Shown here: positions 1 through 8,849 of the stretch, piece after piece | How the letters are laid out: each line of letters starts with the position of its first letter | How positions within the stretch are numbered: the first letter of the stretch is position 1 | NCBI RefSeq assembly: GCF_913773735.1 | Contig: NZ_CAJYEB010000042.1 | Coordinates: forward strand, 62,001-126,000 | Reading direction: 5' to 3' | From: an uncultured Massilia sp. | GTDB taxonomy: Bacteria > Pseudomonadota > Gammaproteobacteria > Burkholderiales > Burkholderiaceae_D | DNA length: 64,000 bases | The notes under the pieces: generated by a model | The model's input: the letters and a program-made list of their open reading frames with translations, nothing else | Told to the model about the DNA's origin: nothing | Database searches by the model: none | Position numbers and translations under genes: made by a program

Positions 1-1240
1 GTGGGACCTGGCATTCAAGCCGGCCGCGCCGCGACCCGAGGCCGAAGTCGCCGAGGAACTGATCGGCCGCCTGCGCGAGACCGTGCGCCACCAGATGGAA
101 TCCGAGGTGCCGCTGGGCGCCTTCCTGTCCGGCGGCGTCGACTCCAGCGCCGTCGTCGCCATGATGGCGGCCGACGCCGACGGCCGCATCGGCGAGGGCG
201 TGACGACCTGCTCGATCGGCTTCGACGACCCCGAGTTCGACGAGACGAAGTACGCGACCGAGGTGGCGCAGCGCTACCGCACCCACCACCACGCCCAGAT
301 CGTCGACAAGGACGACTACGGCCTGATCGACACGCTGGCCGGCCTGTACGACGAACCGTTCGCCGACAGCTCGGCGATCCCGACCTACCGCGTGTGCCAG
401 CTGGCGCGCCGCCACGTGACGGTGGCGCTGTCGGGCGACGGCGGCGACGAGAACTTCGCCGGCTACCGCCGCTACCGCTTCGCCATGGCCGAGCACAGCG
501 TGCGCTCGAAGCTGCCGGACGCGATCAGGAAGCCGCTGTTCGGCACCCTCGGCAGCCTGTACCCGAAGGCCGACTGGGCGCCGCGCATGTTCCGCGCCAA
601 GACCACCTTCGAGGCGCTGGCGCGCGACCTGGTCGAAGGCTACTTCCACGGCGTGTCGCGCCTGCCGGACCGCCAGCGCGAACAGCTGTTCTCGGAATCG
701 TTCCGCAGCCGCCTGCAGGGCTACCGCGCGATCGAGGTGATGCGCGGGCACGCGGCGCAGGCGCCCACCGACGACCCGCTGGCGCTGATCCAGTACCTCG
801 ACTTCAAGACCTGGCTGCCGGGCGACATCCTGACGAAGGTCGACCGCGCCAGCATGGCCCATTCGCTCGAGGTGCGCGTGCCCCTGCTCGACCACACCTT
901 CTGCGAGTACGCGGCCACGCTGCCGAACGACCTCAAGCTGCACGGCGGCGAAGGCAAGTACATCCTCAAGAAGGCGCTGGAGCCGCACTTGCCGAACGAC
1001 ATCATGTACCGCGCCAAGAAGGGCTTCTCGATCCCGCTGGCGGCCTGGCTGCGCGGCCCGCTGCGCCAGGCCGTGCGCGACGCCGTGCTGGGCGAGCGCC
1101 TGCTCGACACCGGCATCTTCGAGCGCCGCACGCTGGAACGGCTGGTCGAGCAGCACCAGGCCGGCAGCGCGGACCACAGCGTGGCCCTGTGGTCGCTGAT
1201 GATGTTCGAAGCCTTCCTGCGCGTCAGTGTCGCTTCCTGA
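1..1240 (+). CDS. Asparagine synthase-like amidotransferase, exosortase A-associated (5' end missing)
   Basis: This is the C-terminal part of a class-II glutamine amidotransferase of the asparagine synthase B type; the reading frame is open from base 2, so the gene begins left of the window and the N-terminal glutaminase domain is not visible. The synthetase domain is clear: the ATP-pyrophosphatase loop SGGVDSS, then SGDGGDENFAGY, then the stretch LPGDILTKVDRASMAHS and VRVPLLDH. It presumably amidates an intermediate using glutamine nitrogen. In XrtA loci an asparagine synthase paralogue of this kind (amidotransferase 1 family) commonly sits next to the exosortase gene, and the neighbours here fit that assignment. 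The exact substrate in EPS or protein sorting is unknown. It reads towards the glycosyltransferase 185 bases downstream. Confidence 0.85.
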   Translation, partial: WDLAFKPAAPRPEAEVAEELIGRLRETVRHQMESEVPLGAFLSGGVDSSAVVAMMAADADGRIGEGVTTCSIGFDDPEFDETKYATEVAQRYRTHHHAQIVDKDDYGLIDTLAGLYDEPFADSSAIPTYRVCQLARRHVTVALSGDGGDENFAGYRRYRFAMAEHSVRSKLPDAIRKPLFGTLGSLYPKADWAPRMFRAKTTFEALARDLVEGYFHGVSRLPDRQREQLFSESFRSRLQGYRAIEVMRGHAAQAPTDDPLALIQYLDFKTWLPGDILTKVDRASMAHSLEVRVPLLDHTFCEYAATLPNDLKLHGGEGKYILKKALEPHLPNDIMYRAKKGFSIPLAAWLRGPLRQAVRDAVLGERLLDTGIFERRTLERLVEQHQAGSADHSVALWSLMMFEAFLRVSVAS

Positions 1241-1290
1241 CAACCGCCGGCGGCGCGCCTTCCGGTACCCTGCCGCAGGCGCGCACGGCA

Positions 1291-1332
1291 CATCTTACCG
1301 TGTGAAAGTTTAAATTTATTTAAGGTAAGATG
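1291..1332. repeat. 9-bp inverted repeat around an AT-rich core
   Basis: CATCTTACC (1291-1299) and GGTAAGATG (1324-1332) are perfect inverted repeats separated by 24 nearly all A/T bases. It lies in the gap between the amidotransferase gene and the glycosyltransferase. There is no T-run after the right arm, so an intrinsic terminator is unlikely; an operator or nucleoid-protein site is possible. Confidence 0.5.
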
Positions 1333-1425
1333 CTGTCGTAAAGTAAATTTTTCGCAGCAGCATGACCCGTCGATGGCAAGGCCGCATGCCGCCCGCCATC
1401 CGTCTCACACGTGGAGCAGTTTCCA

Positions 1426-2583
1426 GTGCGCATCCTCTACCACCACCGTACCCGTTCCAAGGACGGGCAATACGTCCATATCGAAGAAATGATCCATGCG
1501 CTGCGCGCGCAGGGCCACGAGATCGTCATCGTGGCGCCGCCGAGCGCCGAGACCGAATCGTTCGGCGCCGATGCCGGCGCCGTCGCGCTGCTCAAGCGCT
1601 GGCTGCCCAAGTGGTTCTATGAACTGATGGAGCTGGGCTATTCGCTGGTCGCCTACCGGCGCCTGGCGAAGGCCATCCGCGCCCACCGGCCGGACTGCAT
1701 CTACGAGCGCTACAACCTGTTCCTGCCGGCCGGGATCTGGGCCGCGCGCCGCCACAAGCTGCCGCTGCTGCTGGAAGTGAACGCGCCGATCCTGGAAGAA
1801 CGCAGCCGCTACGACGGCCTGGCGCTGACCAGGCTGGCGCGCTGGTCGCAGGCCTACGCATGGAAGAACGCCGACATGGTGCTGCCGGTGACGCAGGTGC
1901 TGGGCGACATCGTGCAATCCTACGGCGTCGACCCGAAGCGCATCGTGGTGATCCCGAACGGCATCAACGGCGAGCGCTTCGACCGCGCCCCCGACGTCGC
2001 CGCGGCCAAGCGCGCGCTCGGCCTGGACGGGCGCCTGGTGCTGGGCTTCACCGGCTTCGTGCGCGACTGGCACGGCCTGGACAAGGTGCTCGACCTGATC
2101 GCCGCCGACCCGCCGGGTTCGCCGCGCCACCTGCTGGTGGTGGGCGACGGCCCGGCGCGCGCCGGCCTGGAGCGCCAGGCGCGCGCGCTGGGCATCGAGA
2201 ACCGCGTGACCTTCACCGGCATCGTCGGGCGCGACGACGTGGCGCGCCACGTGGCCGCGTTCGACATCGCCCTGCAGCCGGCCGTGGTGGCGTACGCCTC
2301 GCCCCTGAAGCTGTTCGAGTACCTGGCGCTGGGCAAGGCGATCGTCGGCCCGGCCCAGCCGAACATCGAGGAAATCCTGCGCCAGGACCACAATGCCGTG
2401 CTATTCGACCCGGCCGACCCGGACGGGCTGGCGCGCGCCGTCAGCCGCCTGTGCGAGGACGCGGCGCTGCGCGCGCGCGTGGCCGAGAACGCCCAGCGCA
2501 CCATCGACGACATGCAACTGACCTGGGGCGCCAACGCACGCAAGGTGGTCGGCCTGTTCGGAGCCCTGCGACCGCATGCGTGA
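1426..2583 (+). CDS. Glycosyltransferase family 4
   Basis: A 385-residue GT-B fold glycosyltransferase of the GT4/GT1 type. The N-terminus MRILYHHRTRSKDGQYVHIEE and the C-terminal half (IPNGINGERF, then a donor-binding region FEYLALGKAIVGPAQPNIEEI) are typical of retaining enzymes transferring from nucleotide sugars on the inner membrane face. The open frame reaches GTG 1411, but GTG 1426 is preferred: GGAG at 1413-1416 lies 9 bases upstream, and the protein then starts at the first beta strand. It overlaps the next gene by 8 bases, so they are co-transcribed. It probably adds one sugar of the EPS repeat; donor and acceptor cannot be read from sequence. Confidence 0.85.
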   Translation: MRILYHHRTRSKDGQYVHIEEMIHALRAQGHEIVIVAPPSAETESFGADAGAVALLKRWLPKWFYELMELGYSLVAYRRLAKAIRAHRPDCIYERYNLFLPAGIWAARRHKLPLLLEVNAPILEERSRYDGLALTRLARWSQAYAWKNADMVLPVTQVLGDIVQSYGVDPKRIVVIPNGINGERFDRAPDVAAAKRALGLDGRLVLGFTGFVRDWHGLDKVLDLIAADPPGSPRHLLVVGDGPARAGLERQARALGIENRVTFTGIVGRDDVARHVAAFDIALQPAVVAYASPLKLFEYLALGKAIVGPAQPNIEEILRQDHNAVLFDPADPDGLARAVSRLCEDAALRARVAENAQRTIDDMQLTWGANARKVVGLFGALRPHA

Positions 2584-3850
2584 CATCGCCATCACCCTGA
2601 TCATCTTCGGCATCCTGCCGTTCGCCTTCAAGCGGCCGGCGATCGGGGCACTGCTGTTCACATGGATCAGCCTGATGAACCCGCACCGGCTGACCTACGG
2701 CTTCGCCTATACCTTCCCGTTCGCGGCGGCGATCGCCGGGGTCACCATGCTCGCCATGTTGACCAGCAAGCAGCCCAAGCGCCTGCCGGTCACGCCGGTG
2801 ACGGTGACCCTGCTGCTGTTCGGGGCGTGGATGACCTTCACCAGCTTCTTCGCGCTGGAGCCGGAACTGGTGTGGCGCGAATGGGACCGCGTCAGCAAGA
2901 CCTTCCTGATGGTCCTCGTCACCATGATGGTGATCAACAACACGCGCGACCTGAAGATCTTCGTCTGGATCGTCGCCCTGTCGCTCGGCATCTTCGGCCT
3001 GAAGGGCGGCCTGTTCACGCTGGCCTCGGGCGGCCACTTCCGCGTCTACGGCCCCGAGGGCAGCTACATCGCCGAGAACAACGGCATGGCGCTGGCGCTG
3101 GTGACCACGCTGCCGCTGATCTGGTACCTGCGCACCCAGGTGACGAACAAGTGGATCACGCTGGGCCTGACGGCGATGACGGCGCTGACCGCCGTCTCGG
3201 TGGTCGGCTCGTATTCGCGCGGCGCCCTGATCGGCGGCGTGGCCATGCTGTTCTTCCTGTGGTGCCACAGCCAGAAGAAGGCGCAGACCGCGATCATCCT
3301 GCTGGCCGTGGTGGCGCTGATCGCGGCCGTGATGCCGGAAGCCTGGTTCGAGCGCATGAACACCATCGACGAATACCACGAGGACGGTTCGGCCCAGGGC
3401 CGCATCAACGCCTGGAAGTTCGCGTTCAACATCGCCTCCACCTTCCCGCTGGGCGGCGGCTACAACGTGTTCACCCCGCGCATGTTCGCGATGTACGCGC
3501 CCAATCCGCTCGACTACCACGTGGCGCACAGCATCTGGTTCCAGGTGCTGGGCGATCACGGCTTCGTCGGGCTGGCCATGTTCATGATGCTGATGGTGTT
3601 CGCCTGGCGCACCGGCACGCGGGTGCGCAAGTACTGCGCCACCCAGCCCGACCTGAAGTGGGCGGAAAACTTGGCGCGCATGTGCCAGGTCTGCATCATC
3701 GGCTATGCCGTCAGCGGCTCGTTCCTGTCGCTGGCCTATTTCGACCTGTACTACGACATCGTCGTCATCCTCGTATGCCTGGAAAAGATCCTGCTACCCT
3801 CGAAGCGCACGACGCCGTTCCGTTCGCTGCAGACGCAAGCGGCGCGATGA
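2576..3850 (+). CDS. O-antigen ligase/polymerase-like membrane protein, exosortase A-associated
   Basis: A 424-residue polytopic inner-membrane protein with about ten hydrophobic segments. The Wzy/O-antigen-ligase signature appears late in the protein, around YNVFTPRM and HSIWFQVLGDHGFVGLAMF. The N-terminus (MRDIAITLIIFGILPFAFKRP) resembles the family called probable O-glycosylation ligase, exosortase A-associated. Members are thought to polymerise or transfer lipid-linked glycan in the periplasm; the family has little direct biochemistry. Its start overlaps the upstream glycosyltransferase and its stop overlaps the next ATG (ATGA at 3847), which indicates translational coupling. Confidence 0.87.
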   Translation: MRDIAITLIIFGILPFAFKRPAIGALLFTWISLMNPHRLTYGFAYTFPFAAAIAGVTMLAMLTSKQPKRLPVTPVTVTLLLFGAWMTFTSFFALEPELVWREWDRVSKTFLMVLVTMMVINNTRDLKIFVWIVALSLGIFGLKGGLFTLASGGHFRVYGPEGSYIAENNGMALALVTTLPLIWYLRTQVTNKWITLGLTAMTALTAVSVVGSYSRGALIGGVAMLFFLWCHSQKKAQTAIILLAVVALIAAVMPEAWFERMNTIDEYHEDGSAQGRINAWKFAFNIASTFPLGGGYNVFTPRMFAMYAPNPLDYHVAHSIWFQVLGDHGFVGLAMFMMLMVFAWRTGTRVRKYCATQPDLKWAENLARMCQVCIIGYAVSGSFLSLAYFDLYYDIVVILVCLEKILLPSKRTTPFRSLQTQAAR

Positions 3851-6117
3851 ACGTGCCGCGCGCCACCCCGCCCGTCGCCGCCGGCGTCGTCAAGCCGGCC
3901 ATGATGCGCGGCATGCTGTCGCTGCTGTCGCCCGCGGGACCGGCCGCGCGCCTGTCGGTGCTGCTGTTCCACAAGGTGCCGACGCTGGCCGACCCGCTGG
4001 CGCCGGGCGAACTGAACCTGGGACGCTTCGAACAGATCCTCGACTTCGTCGGCGCCAACGCCAACGTGCTGCCGCTGACGGAAGCCAGCGCCGCGCTCAA
4101 GCGCGGCACGCTGCCGGCGCGCGCGGTCGCGCTGACCTTCGACGACGGCTACGCGGAATGGATCGACAACGTCGCCCCGGCCCTGCTGCGGCGCCGGATG
4201 CCGGCCACCTTCTTCATCACCACCGGCCCGCTCGAGGGCGGCGTGCTGTGGCACGAGCGCATCCTGGCGGCGGTGCGCGCGCTGCCGGCACGCGGCGCCC
4301 TGCTGCCGGCCGGCCTGGGCATGTACACCGACCTCGACCAGCCCGGCGCGCGCGAGCGCCTGGTCGAGCAGTTGCAGGCGCGCCTGAAGTACGCGCCGCT
4401 GAGCCAGCGCCTGGACGCCATGGAACAGCTCGAGGCGCAGGCCTGCCGCCCGCTGCTGCTGCCGCGCGGCTTCGACGCCGCCTCGGTGCGCACGCTGCAC
4501 AACAAGGGCTTCGAGATCGGCGCGCACACCGTGCACCACCCGATCCTGAACGAGTGCACGGCGCAGCAGGCGCGCGCCGAGATCGGCGACTGCAAGGCCG
4601 AACTCGAAGCCATCATCGGCGGCGCCGTGCATGCCTTCGCCTACCCGAACGGCCGCCCCGGCAAGGACTTCAGCCGCGAACACGTGGACATGGTCAAGGC
4701 GGCCGGCTACCGCACCGCCGTCACCACCAGCATGGGCGCGGCGAAGGGCGACACCGACCCGTTCGAGCTGCCGCGCTTCACGCCCTGGGGCCTGAGCCAG
4801 GAACGCATCTCGTTCCAGATGGCGCGCAACATGCTCGTGCGCGCGACCCCGGTGCCGGATGCGCCGCGCGCCACCGCCGCCGGCGGCGGCACCGACGTGC
4901 GCTGCCTGCTGGTCGCCAGCACCTTCACGCCGATCCACGGCGGCTCGGCCGTCGTGTACGACAACCTGTGCCGTCACATGCCGCCCGGCAGCGTGCGCGT
5001 GCTGAGCGCCACCACCAGCTACCAGAACCGCCAGGAAATCCCGGGCTGGCGCGAGCACGATGCCGCGCAGCCGTTCCCGGTCGAGCGCATCCGCCTGCTG
5101 CGCCCGGCGATGATGCCGCCGCCGGCCAACAAGCTGGTCTCGCTGTGGCGCCTGCTGACCCAGGACCTGCCGCTGTATGCGAAGGTGCTGTACAAGGCGG
5201 CGCAGGTGGTGCGCCGGCACGACATCAACCTGGTGTGCGTGGGCGAGCTGGTGACCGGTTCCTGGCTCGGCATCGCGCTCAAGAAGCTGTTCGGCTGCAA
5301 GCTGGTCATCTACGTGCACGGCGAGGAAATCACCACGCGCACCGACGGCCGCCTCGGCCAGAAGCGCAAGCAGTTCCTGCTGGCGGCCGACAAGGTGGTC
5401 GCGGTGAGCTCCTTCACCTGCGACGCGATGAGCGCGATGGGCGTGCCGCCCGCATCGATGGTGCTGATCCAGAACGGCGTCGACGTCGACCGCTTCACGC
5501 CCGGCGAGCGCGATCCGGAACTGATGGCGCGCCACGGGCTGCACGGCAAGCAGGTGATCCTGACCGTCGGCCGCCTGGTGCCGCGCAAGGGCGCCGACAT
5601 GGCCGTGCGCGCGATGAAGCGCGTGGTGGCGCGCCGTCCCGACGTGCGCTACCTGATCGTCGGCGACGGCGAGCTGCGCGCCGAGCTGGAACGGCTGATC
5701 GCCGCCGAGGGCCTGCAGGAATGGGTGACCCTGGTCGGCAAGGTATCGGACGACGACCTGCTGCGCTACCTGCGCCTGTGCGACCTGTTCCTGATGCCCA
5801 ACCGGACCATGCCGGACGGCGATACCGAGGGCTTCGGCCTGGTGTTCCGCGAAGCCAATGCCTGCCGCAAGCCGGTGATCGGCGGGCGCGCCGGCGGCGT
5901 GGTGGAGGCGGTGGAGGACGGCGTCAGCGGCCTGCTGGTGGACGGCAACGACCCGGACGACATCGCCGCCGCGATCGAATGCATCCTCGGCGATCCGGCG
6001 CTGGCCCGCCAGCTGGCCGAGGGTGGCCTGCAACTGGCGCGCGAGCACAGCACCGCGGCCGTCGCCTACCAGTTCCTGCGCACCTGCGAACGCGTGCTGG
6101 GCGCCGGCAAGCGCTGA
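3847..6117 (+). CDS. Fusion protein: polysaccharide deacetylase + GT4 glycosyltransferase
   Basis: A 756-residue protein made of two enzymes. Residues about 35-330 form a NodB-type polysaccharide deacetylase: ALTFDDGYAEW near residue 95 (metal-binding Asp pair), GAHTVHH near 227 (metal His pair) and FAYPNGRPGKDF. From about residue 350 a complete GT4 glycosyltransferase begins (VRCLLVASTFTPIHGGSAVV), with LIQNGVDVDRF, VGRLVPRKGADMAVRA and the donor motif EGFGLVFREANACRKPVIGG. The start ATG overlaps the upstream stop; the frame is open further upstream but only as a shadow of the ligase gene. Fusing deacetylation with sugar transfer suggests both act on the same cytoplasmic intermediate, since no signal peptide is visible. 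NodB deacetylases are more often secreted, which makes this arrangement unusual. Confidence 0.85.
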   Translation: MNVPRATPPVAAGVVKPAMMRGMLSLLSPAGPAARLSVLLFHKVPTLADPLAPGELNLGRFEQILDFVGANANVLPLTEASAALKRGTLPARAVALTFDDGYAEWIDNVAPALLRRRMPATFFITTGPLEGGVLWHERILAAVRALPARGALLPAGLGMYTDLDQPGARERLVEQLQARLKYAPLSQRLDAMEQLEAQACRPLLLPRGFDAASVRTLHNKGFEIGAHTVHHPILNECTAQQARAEIGDCKAELEAIIGGAVHAFAYPNGRPGKDFSREHVDMVKAAGYRTAVTTSMGAAKGDTDPFELPRFTPWGLSQERISFQMARNMLVRATPVPDAPRATAAGGGTDVRCLLVASTFTPIHGGSAVVYDNLCRHMPPGSVRVLSATTSYQNRQEIPGWREHDAAQPFPVERIRLLRPAMMPPPANKLVSLWRLLTQDLPLYAKVLYKAAQVVRRHDINLVCVGELVTGSWLGIALKKLFGCKLVIYVHGEEITTRTDGRLGQKRKQFLLAADKVVAVSSFTCDAMSAMGVPPASMVLIQNGVDVDRFTPGERDPELMARHGLHGKQVILTVGRLVPRKGADMAVRAMKRVVARRPDVRYLIVGDGELRAELERLIAAEGLQEWVTLVGKVSDDDLLRYLRLCDLFLMPNRTMPDGDTEGFGLVFREANACRKPVIGGRAGGVVEAVEDGVSGLLVDGNDPDDIAAAIECILGDPALARQLAEGGLQLAREHSTAAVAYQFLRTCERVLGAGKR

Positions 6118-6134
6118 GCCGCGCACGCGGCTCA
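6115..6134. terminator. Stem-loop overlapping the stop codon
   Basis: TGAGCCGCG and CGCGGCTCA form a 9-bp perfect stem around CA; the TGA is the stop codon of the deacetylase/GT fusion. With the REP-like hairpin just downstream it probably separates two converging transcription units, although there is no T-tract. Confidence 0.4.
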
Positions 6135-6135
6135 G

Positions 6136-6160
6136 CGCCCCGGCGCAGGCCGGGGCCCAA
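6136..6160. repeat. REP-like hairpin element, copy 1
   Basis: A 25-base element with stem GCCCCGGC / GCCGGGGC around GCAG, ending in CCCAA. The same element occurs at 60216-60240 and, inverted, at 60272-60296. It sits in the 60-base gap between two convergent genes, the usual place for REP/BIME elements. Confidence 0.7.
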
Positions 6161-6177
6161 GGTCACGCTGCAAGCCA

Positions 6178-7644
6178 TCACGCCCCCGCCGGCCGCACCA
6201 GGCGCAGCACGCGCATGCGCGCCGCGCCCGCCAGGCGGTGCACTTCTTCCAGCAGTTCATGGCGCGTCGCGCGCAGGCTCGCATACCAGACGGCGACCAG
6301 CGGCGGCAGCGCCACCAGCAGGCGCAGCAGGGGCGGCAGCGATTCCGGCAGCAACAGGTGCAGCACCATGCCGGCGCCGGTGCAGACCAGCGTGACGAGC
6401 GCGCTGGCCGCCACCGAGCCGAACATCGCGCCCAGGCCGAAGCCCAGGTGGCGCGTCTGCTGGTAGACCAGCACCGGCCCGCCCACCAGCGTGGCCAGGC
6501 TGACCGCCCAGGCGAACGACACCAGCGAACCGTCGAACAGCACGTAGCCGAACACGAGGCGCCCGATGCAGGTGACGAGCTGCGGCACCGCGCCCAGGTA
6601 GGCCATGCCCATCGCGGTCAGCGCCACCGGCGCGTACTGGAACAGCAGCGTGACGCCGGCGGCCAGCGCGAGCGGGGCGATGGCGGGCACGCAATCGATC
6701 CACGCGGAGCCGTACAAGGCCAGCACCAGGTCCCTGCCGAATACGGCGGTCAGGGCGAAGGCGGGCCAGCCGATCCCCGTCAGCAGCGAGGTGGCGCGGC
6801 GCAGGATCGGCGCCAGCGATTCGCCGCGGTGGTGGGCCTGCGACAGGTAGGACAGCGCGCCATAGGTGATCGTGGTGCCGGCGGCATAGCTGAAGATCTG
6901 CACCGTCGAGGTGGCGCGGCTGAGCAGGCCGACGAGGCGCGCACTGCCGAGCTTGCCCAGCAACATGTCGGGAATCGCGCCACTCACGGCCTGCACGCAA
7001 TTGGTCAGCAGCGTGCCGACGCCGAAGTTGACGACACTGCGCCAGTGGCGGAACGACGGCAGCCACGGCATGCCCTTGGGCCGGAACGGGATGTAGACGA
7101 GCGCGCACACCGAGATGTTGATCAGGTTGGCCCACGCCAGGCTCATGGTCCCGCAGCCCAGCGCCGCCAGGCCCAGGCAGCTGACGCAATAGCTGAGCGT
7201 GCCGGCCGCGGTCACCACCGCCTGCTTGTCGGCCGCCAGTTCGCGCAGCAGCATCGAATGGGTGATCGAACCGAAGGGCACGATCAGGAAGCCGAGGGCC
7301 AGGACCCGCATCACCGGCACGACCCCGGGTTCGCGCAGCCACACGCCGAGCGGGGCGCTCACCAGGAACAGGAACAGCGCGAGCGACCACGAGGTGGCGA
7401 GCATCACGCCGATGGCCGAGCGCATCTTGTCGACCGTCAGGTCGGGTTCGCGCTGCACATAGCTGGCGACCCCGAAGTCGCGGAACATGTGCGCGACGTT
7501 GACGAACACCGCCGTCATCGAGAACACGCCGATCTCGCTGGGACTGAGCATCCGCGCCAGCAGGATGCTGCAGAAAAACTGAAGCAGGGACGCGCCCGAC
7601 GACGAGAAGAAATTGATGACGAGCGAACGACGCAGATTGGCCAT
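6178..7644 (-). CDS. Oligosaccharide flippase (Wzx/MOP superfamily), copy 1
   Basis: A 488-residue membrane protein with about 12-14 hydrophobic segments and no soluble domain, typical of lipid-linked oligosaccharide flippases (polysaccharide biosynthesis family of the MOP superfamily). It begins MANLRRSLVINFFSSSGASLLQF and has LARMLSPSEIGVFSMTAVF and HMFRDFGVASYVQRE, nearly the same blocks as the flippase at 18148-19608, so the two are clear paralogues. A good Shine-Dalgarno (AAGGAAAG) precedes the ATG. It would move the undecaprenyl-linked repeat unit across the inner membrane. It lies 98 bases behind the acyltransferase gene on the same strand and may share its transcript. Confidence 0.88.
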   Translation of the reverse strand: MANLRRSLVINFFSSSGASLLQFFCSILLARMLSPSEIGVFSMTAVFVNVAHMFRDFGVASYVQREPDLTVDKMRSAIGVMLATSWSLALFLFLVSAPLGVWLREPGVVPVMRVLALGFLIVPFGSITHSMLLRELAADKQAVVTAAGTLSYCVSCLGLAALGCGTMSLAWANLINISVCALVYIPFRPKGMPWLPSFRHWRSVVNFGVGTLLTNCVQAVSGAIPDMLLGKLGSARLVGLLSRATSTVQIFSYAAGTTITYGALSYLSQAHHRGESLAPILRRATSLLTGIGWPAFALTAVFGRDLVLALYGSAWIDCVPAIAPLALAAGVTLLFQYAPVALTAMGMAYLGAVPQLVTCIGRLVFGYVLFDGSLVSFAWAVSLATLVGGPVLVYQQTRHLGFGLGAMFGSVAASALVTLVCTGAGMVLHLLLPESLPPLLRLLVALPPLVAVWYASLRATRHELLEEVHRLAGAARMRVLRLVRPAGA

Positions 7645-7742
7645 ACCAGACTTTCCTTACCCCTTCGACCGGACCGGCCGCCTCCGGCAATCCGGCGATT
7701 CTACCCTGCGGGCTTCCCGCCCAATTGCACGATTGAAAAACA

Positions 7743-8849
7743 TTAGTGTTGTTGCGGCACATCCGGATCGGTGACGTCCGCCGCGGCGATGGCCGGCGCG
7801 CGCGGGCGGCGCCACCGGCCCTGCAGCGCCGCGATGCGGCCCCGGTACCACTTGACGCGGCGCTCGGTCAGCTCGGCCGCGACCAGCACGCCCAGCGCCA
7901 TCGCCGCATAGAACGGCAGCGGCGCCGCGATCCCGGCCACGTCGCGGATCAGCACCAGCAGCGGACCGTGGAACACGTACAGCGTGAACGTGCAGCCGGC
8001 CAGCCAGCGGATCGGCCGCGCCGCGCGTTCGACCAGGCGCGGCAACCAGCCGAGCGAGGACACGGCCGCGAAATGCATCGCCACCACCAGGCCCAGCAGG
8101 TTGTCGTACAAGAACTGGGTCGAATAATGGGCGCGCCAGGCGAACGGCACCAGCGCATACAGGTGCGCGCGCAGGACGTCCGACACGTCGAGCCAGGTCA
8201 TGAGCACGCCGATGGCGACCGAGGCCAGCAGGCAGGTCCAGGCCAGCGCCGGCTTCCACGCCGGCATGCGCCGGTACAGCAGCACGCCCAGCAGCCAGAC
8301 CGGCAGCAGCAGCAGGATCTTGGGGCCGGCCAGCAGGCAGGCCGCCAGCACCAGTGCCACGCGCCACCGGGCCGGTGCGAACAGCCAGGCGCCGAAGATG
8401 GCGTAGTACCAGACCTCGTAGTTGAGCGACCAGAACGGCGGATTCAGCGGCGCCGCGACCGCGAACGGCCCCGATTGCGCGATGAACAGGGCGTTCGACA
8501 GCGTTCCCCACCCCAGGGACTCCGCGCCGGGCAGGCCGGGCCACAGCAGGCAGGCCGCCAGTGCCAGCAGCAGGGCCGTCCAGGCGACCGGCACGATGCG
8601 CGCGATCCGGTGCTGCAGGTACAGCCCGAAGGTCATGCCCGGCGCCGTCGCCGCATGGGCGATCACGTAGCCGGACAGGACGAAGAACACCACCACGGCC
8701 TCGTGCCCCGGCCACTTGAACGGGCGGTCGGGAAACGTCAGGCTCCAGGTGTGGTACAGCACGACGAACAGCGCGGCCGCGAAGCGCACCAGGTCGAGGT
8801 AGAGCGACAGGTGCGGCGGGATCGCCCGTCCGACGGCGCGCGTCGTCAC
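7743..8849 (-). CDS. Acyltransferase family 3 (OafA/YrhL-like) membrane protein
   Basis: A 368-residue polytopic membrane acyltransferase. The family signature is at the N-terminus: LDLVRFAAALFVVLYHTWS, with the conserved Arg and His, followed by EAVVVFFVLSGYVIAH. About ten transmembrane segments follow. Such enzymes O-acylate sugars of surface polysaccharides, often with acetyl groups. The start is GTG 8849, which overlaps the stop of the GT2 gene as GTGA, so the two are translationally coupled and likely work on the same glycan. The frame stays open upstream only as a shadow of the GT2 gene. There is no C-terminal SGNH domain, unlike the acyltransferase at 34160-36172. Confidence 0.85.
   Translation of the reverse strand: MTTRAVGRAIPPHLSLYLDLVRFAAALFVVLYHTWSLTFPDRPFKWPGHEAVVVFFVLSGYVIAHAATAPGMTFGLYLQHRIARIVPVAWTALLLALAACLLWPGLPGAESLGWGTLSNALFIAQSGPFAVAAPLNPPFWSLNYEVWYYAIFGAWLFAPARWRVALVLAACLLAGPKILLLLPVWLLGVLLYRRMPAWKPALAWTCLLASVAIGVLMTWLDVSDVLRAHLYALVPFAWRAHYSTQFLYDNLLGLVVAMHFAAVSSLGWLPRLVERAARPIRWLAGCTFTLYVFHGPLLVLIRDVAGIAAPLPFYAAMALGVLVAAELTERRVKWYRGRIAALQGRWRRPRAPAIAAADVTDPDVPQQH

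Noticed and set aside
1411..1425. GTG 1411 as start of the first GT4 gene
   Set aside because: The GGAG ribosome site at 1413-1416 points to GTG 1426, which also gives the family's usual N-terminus.
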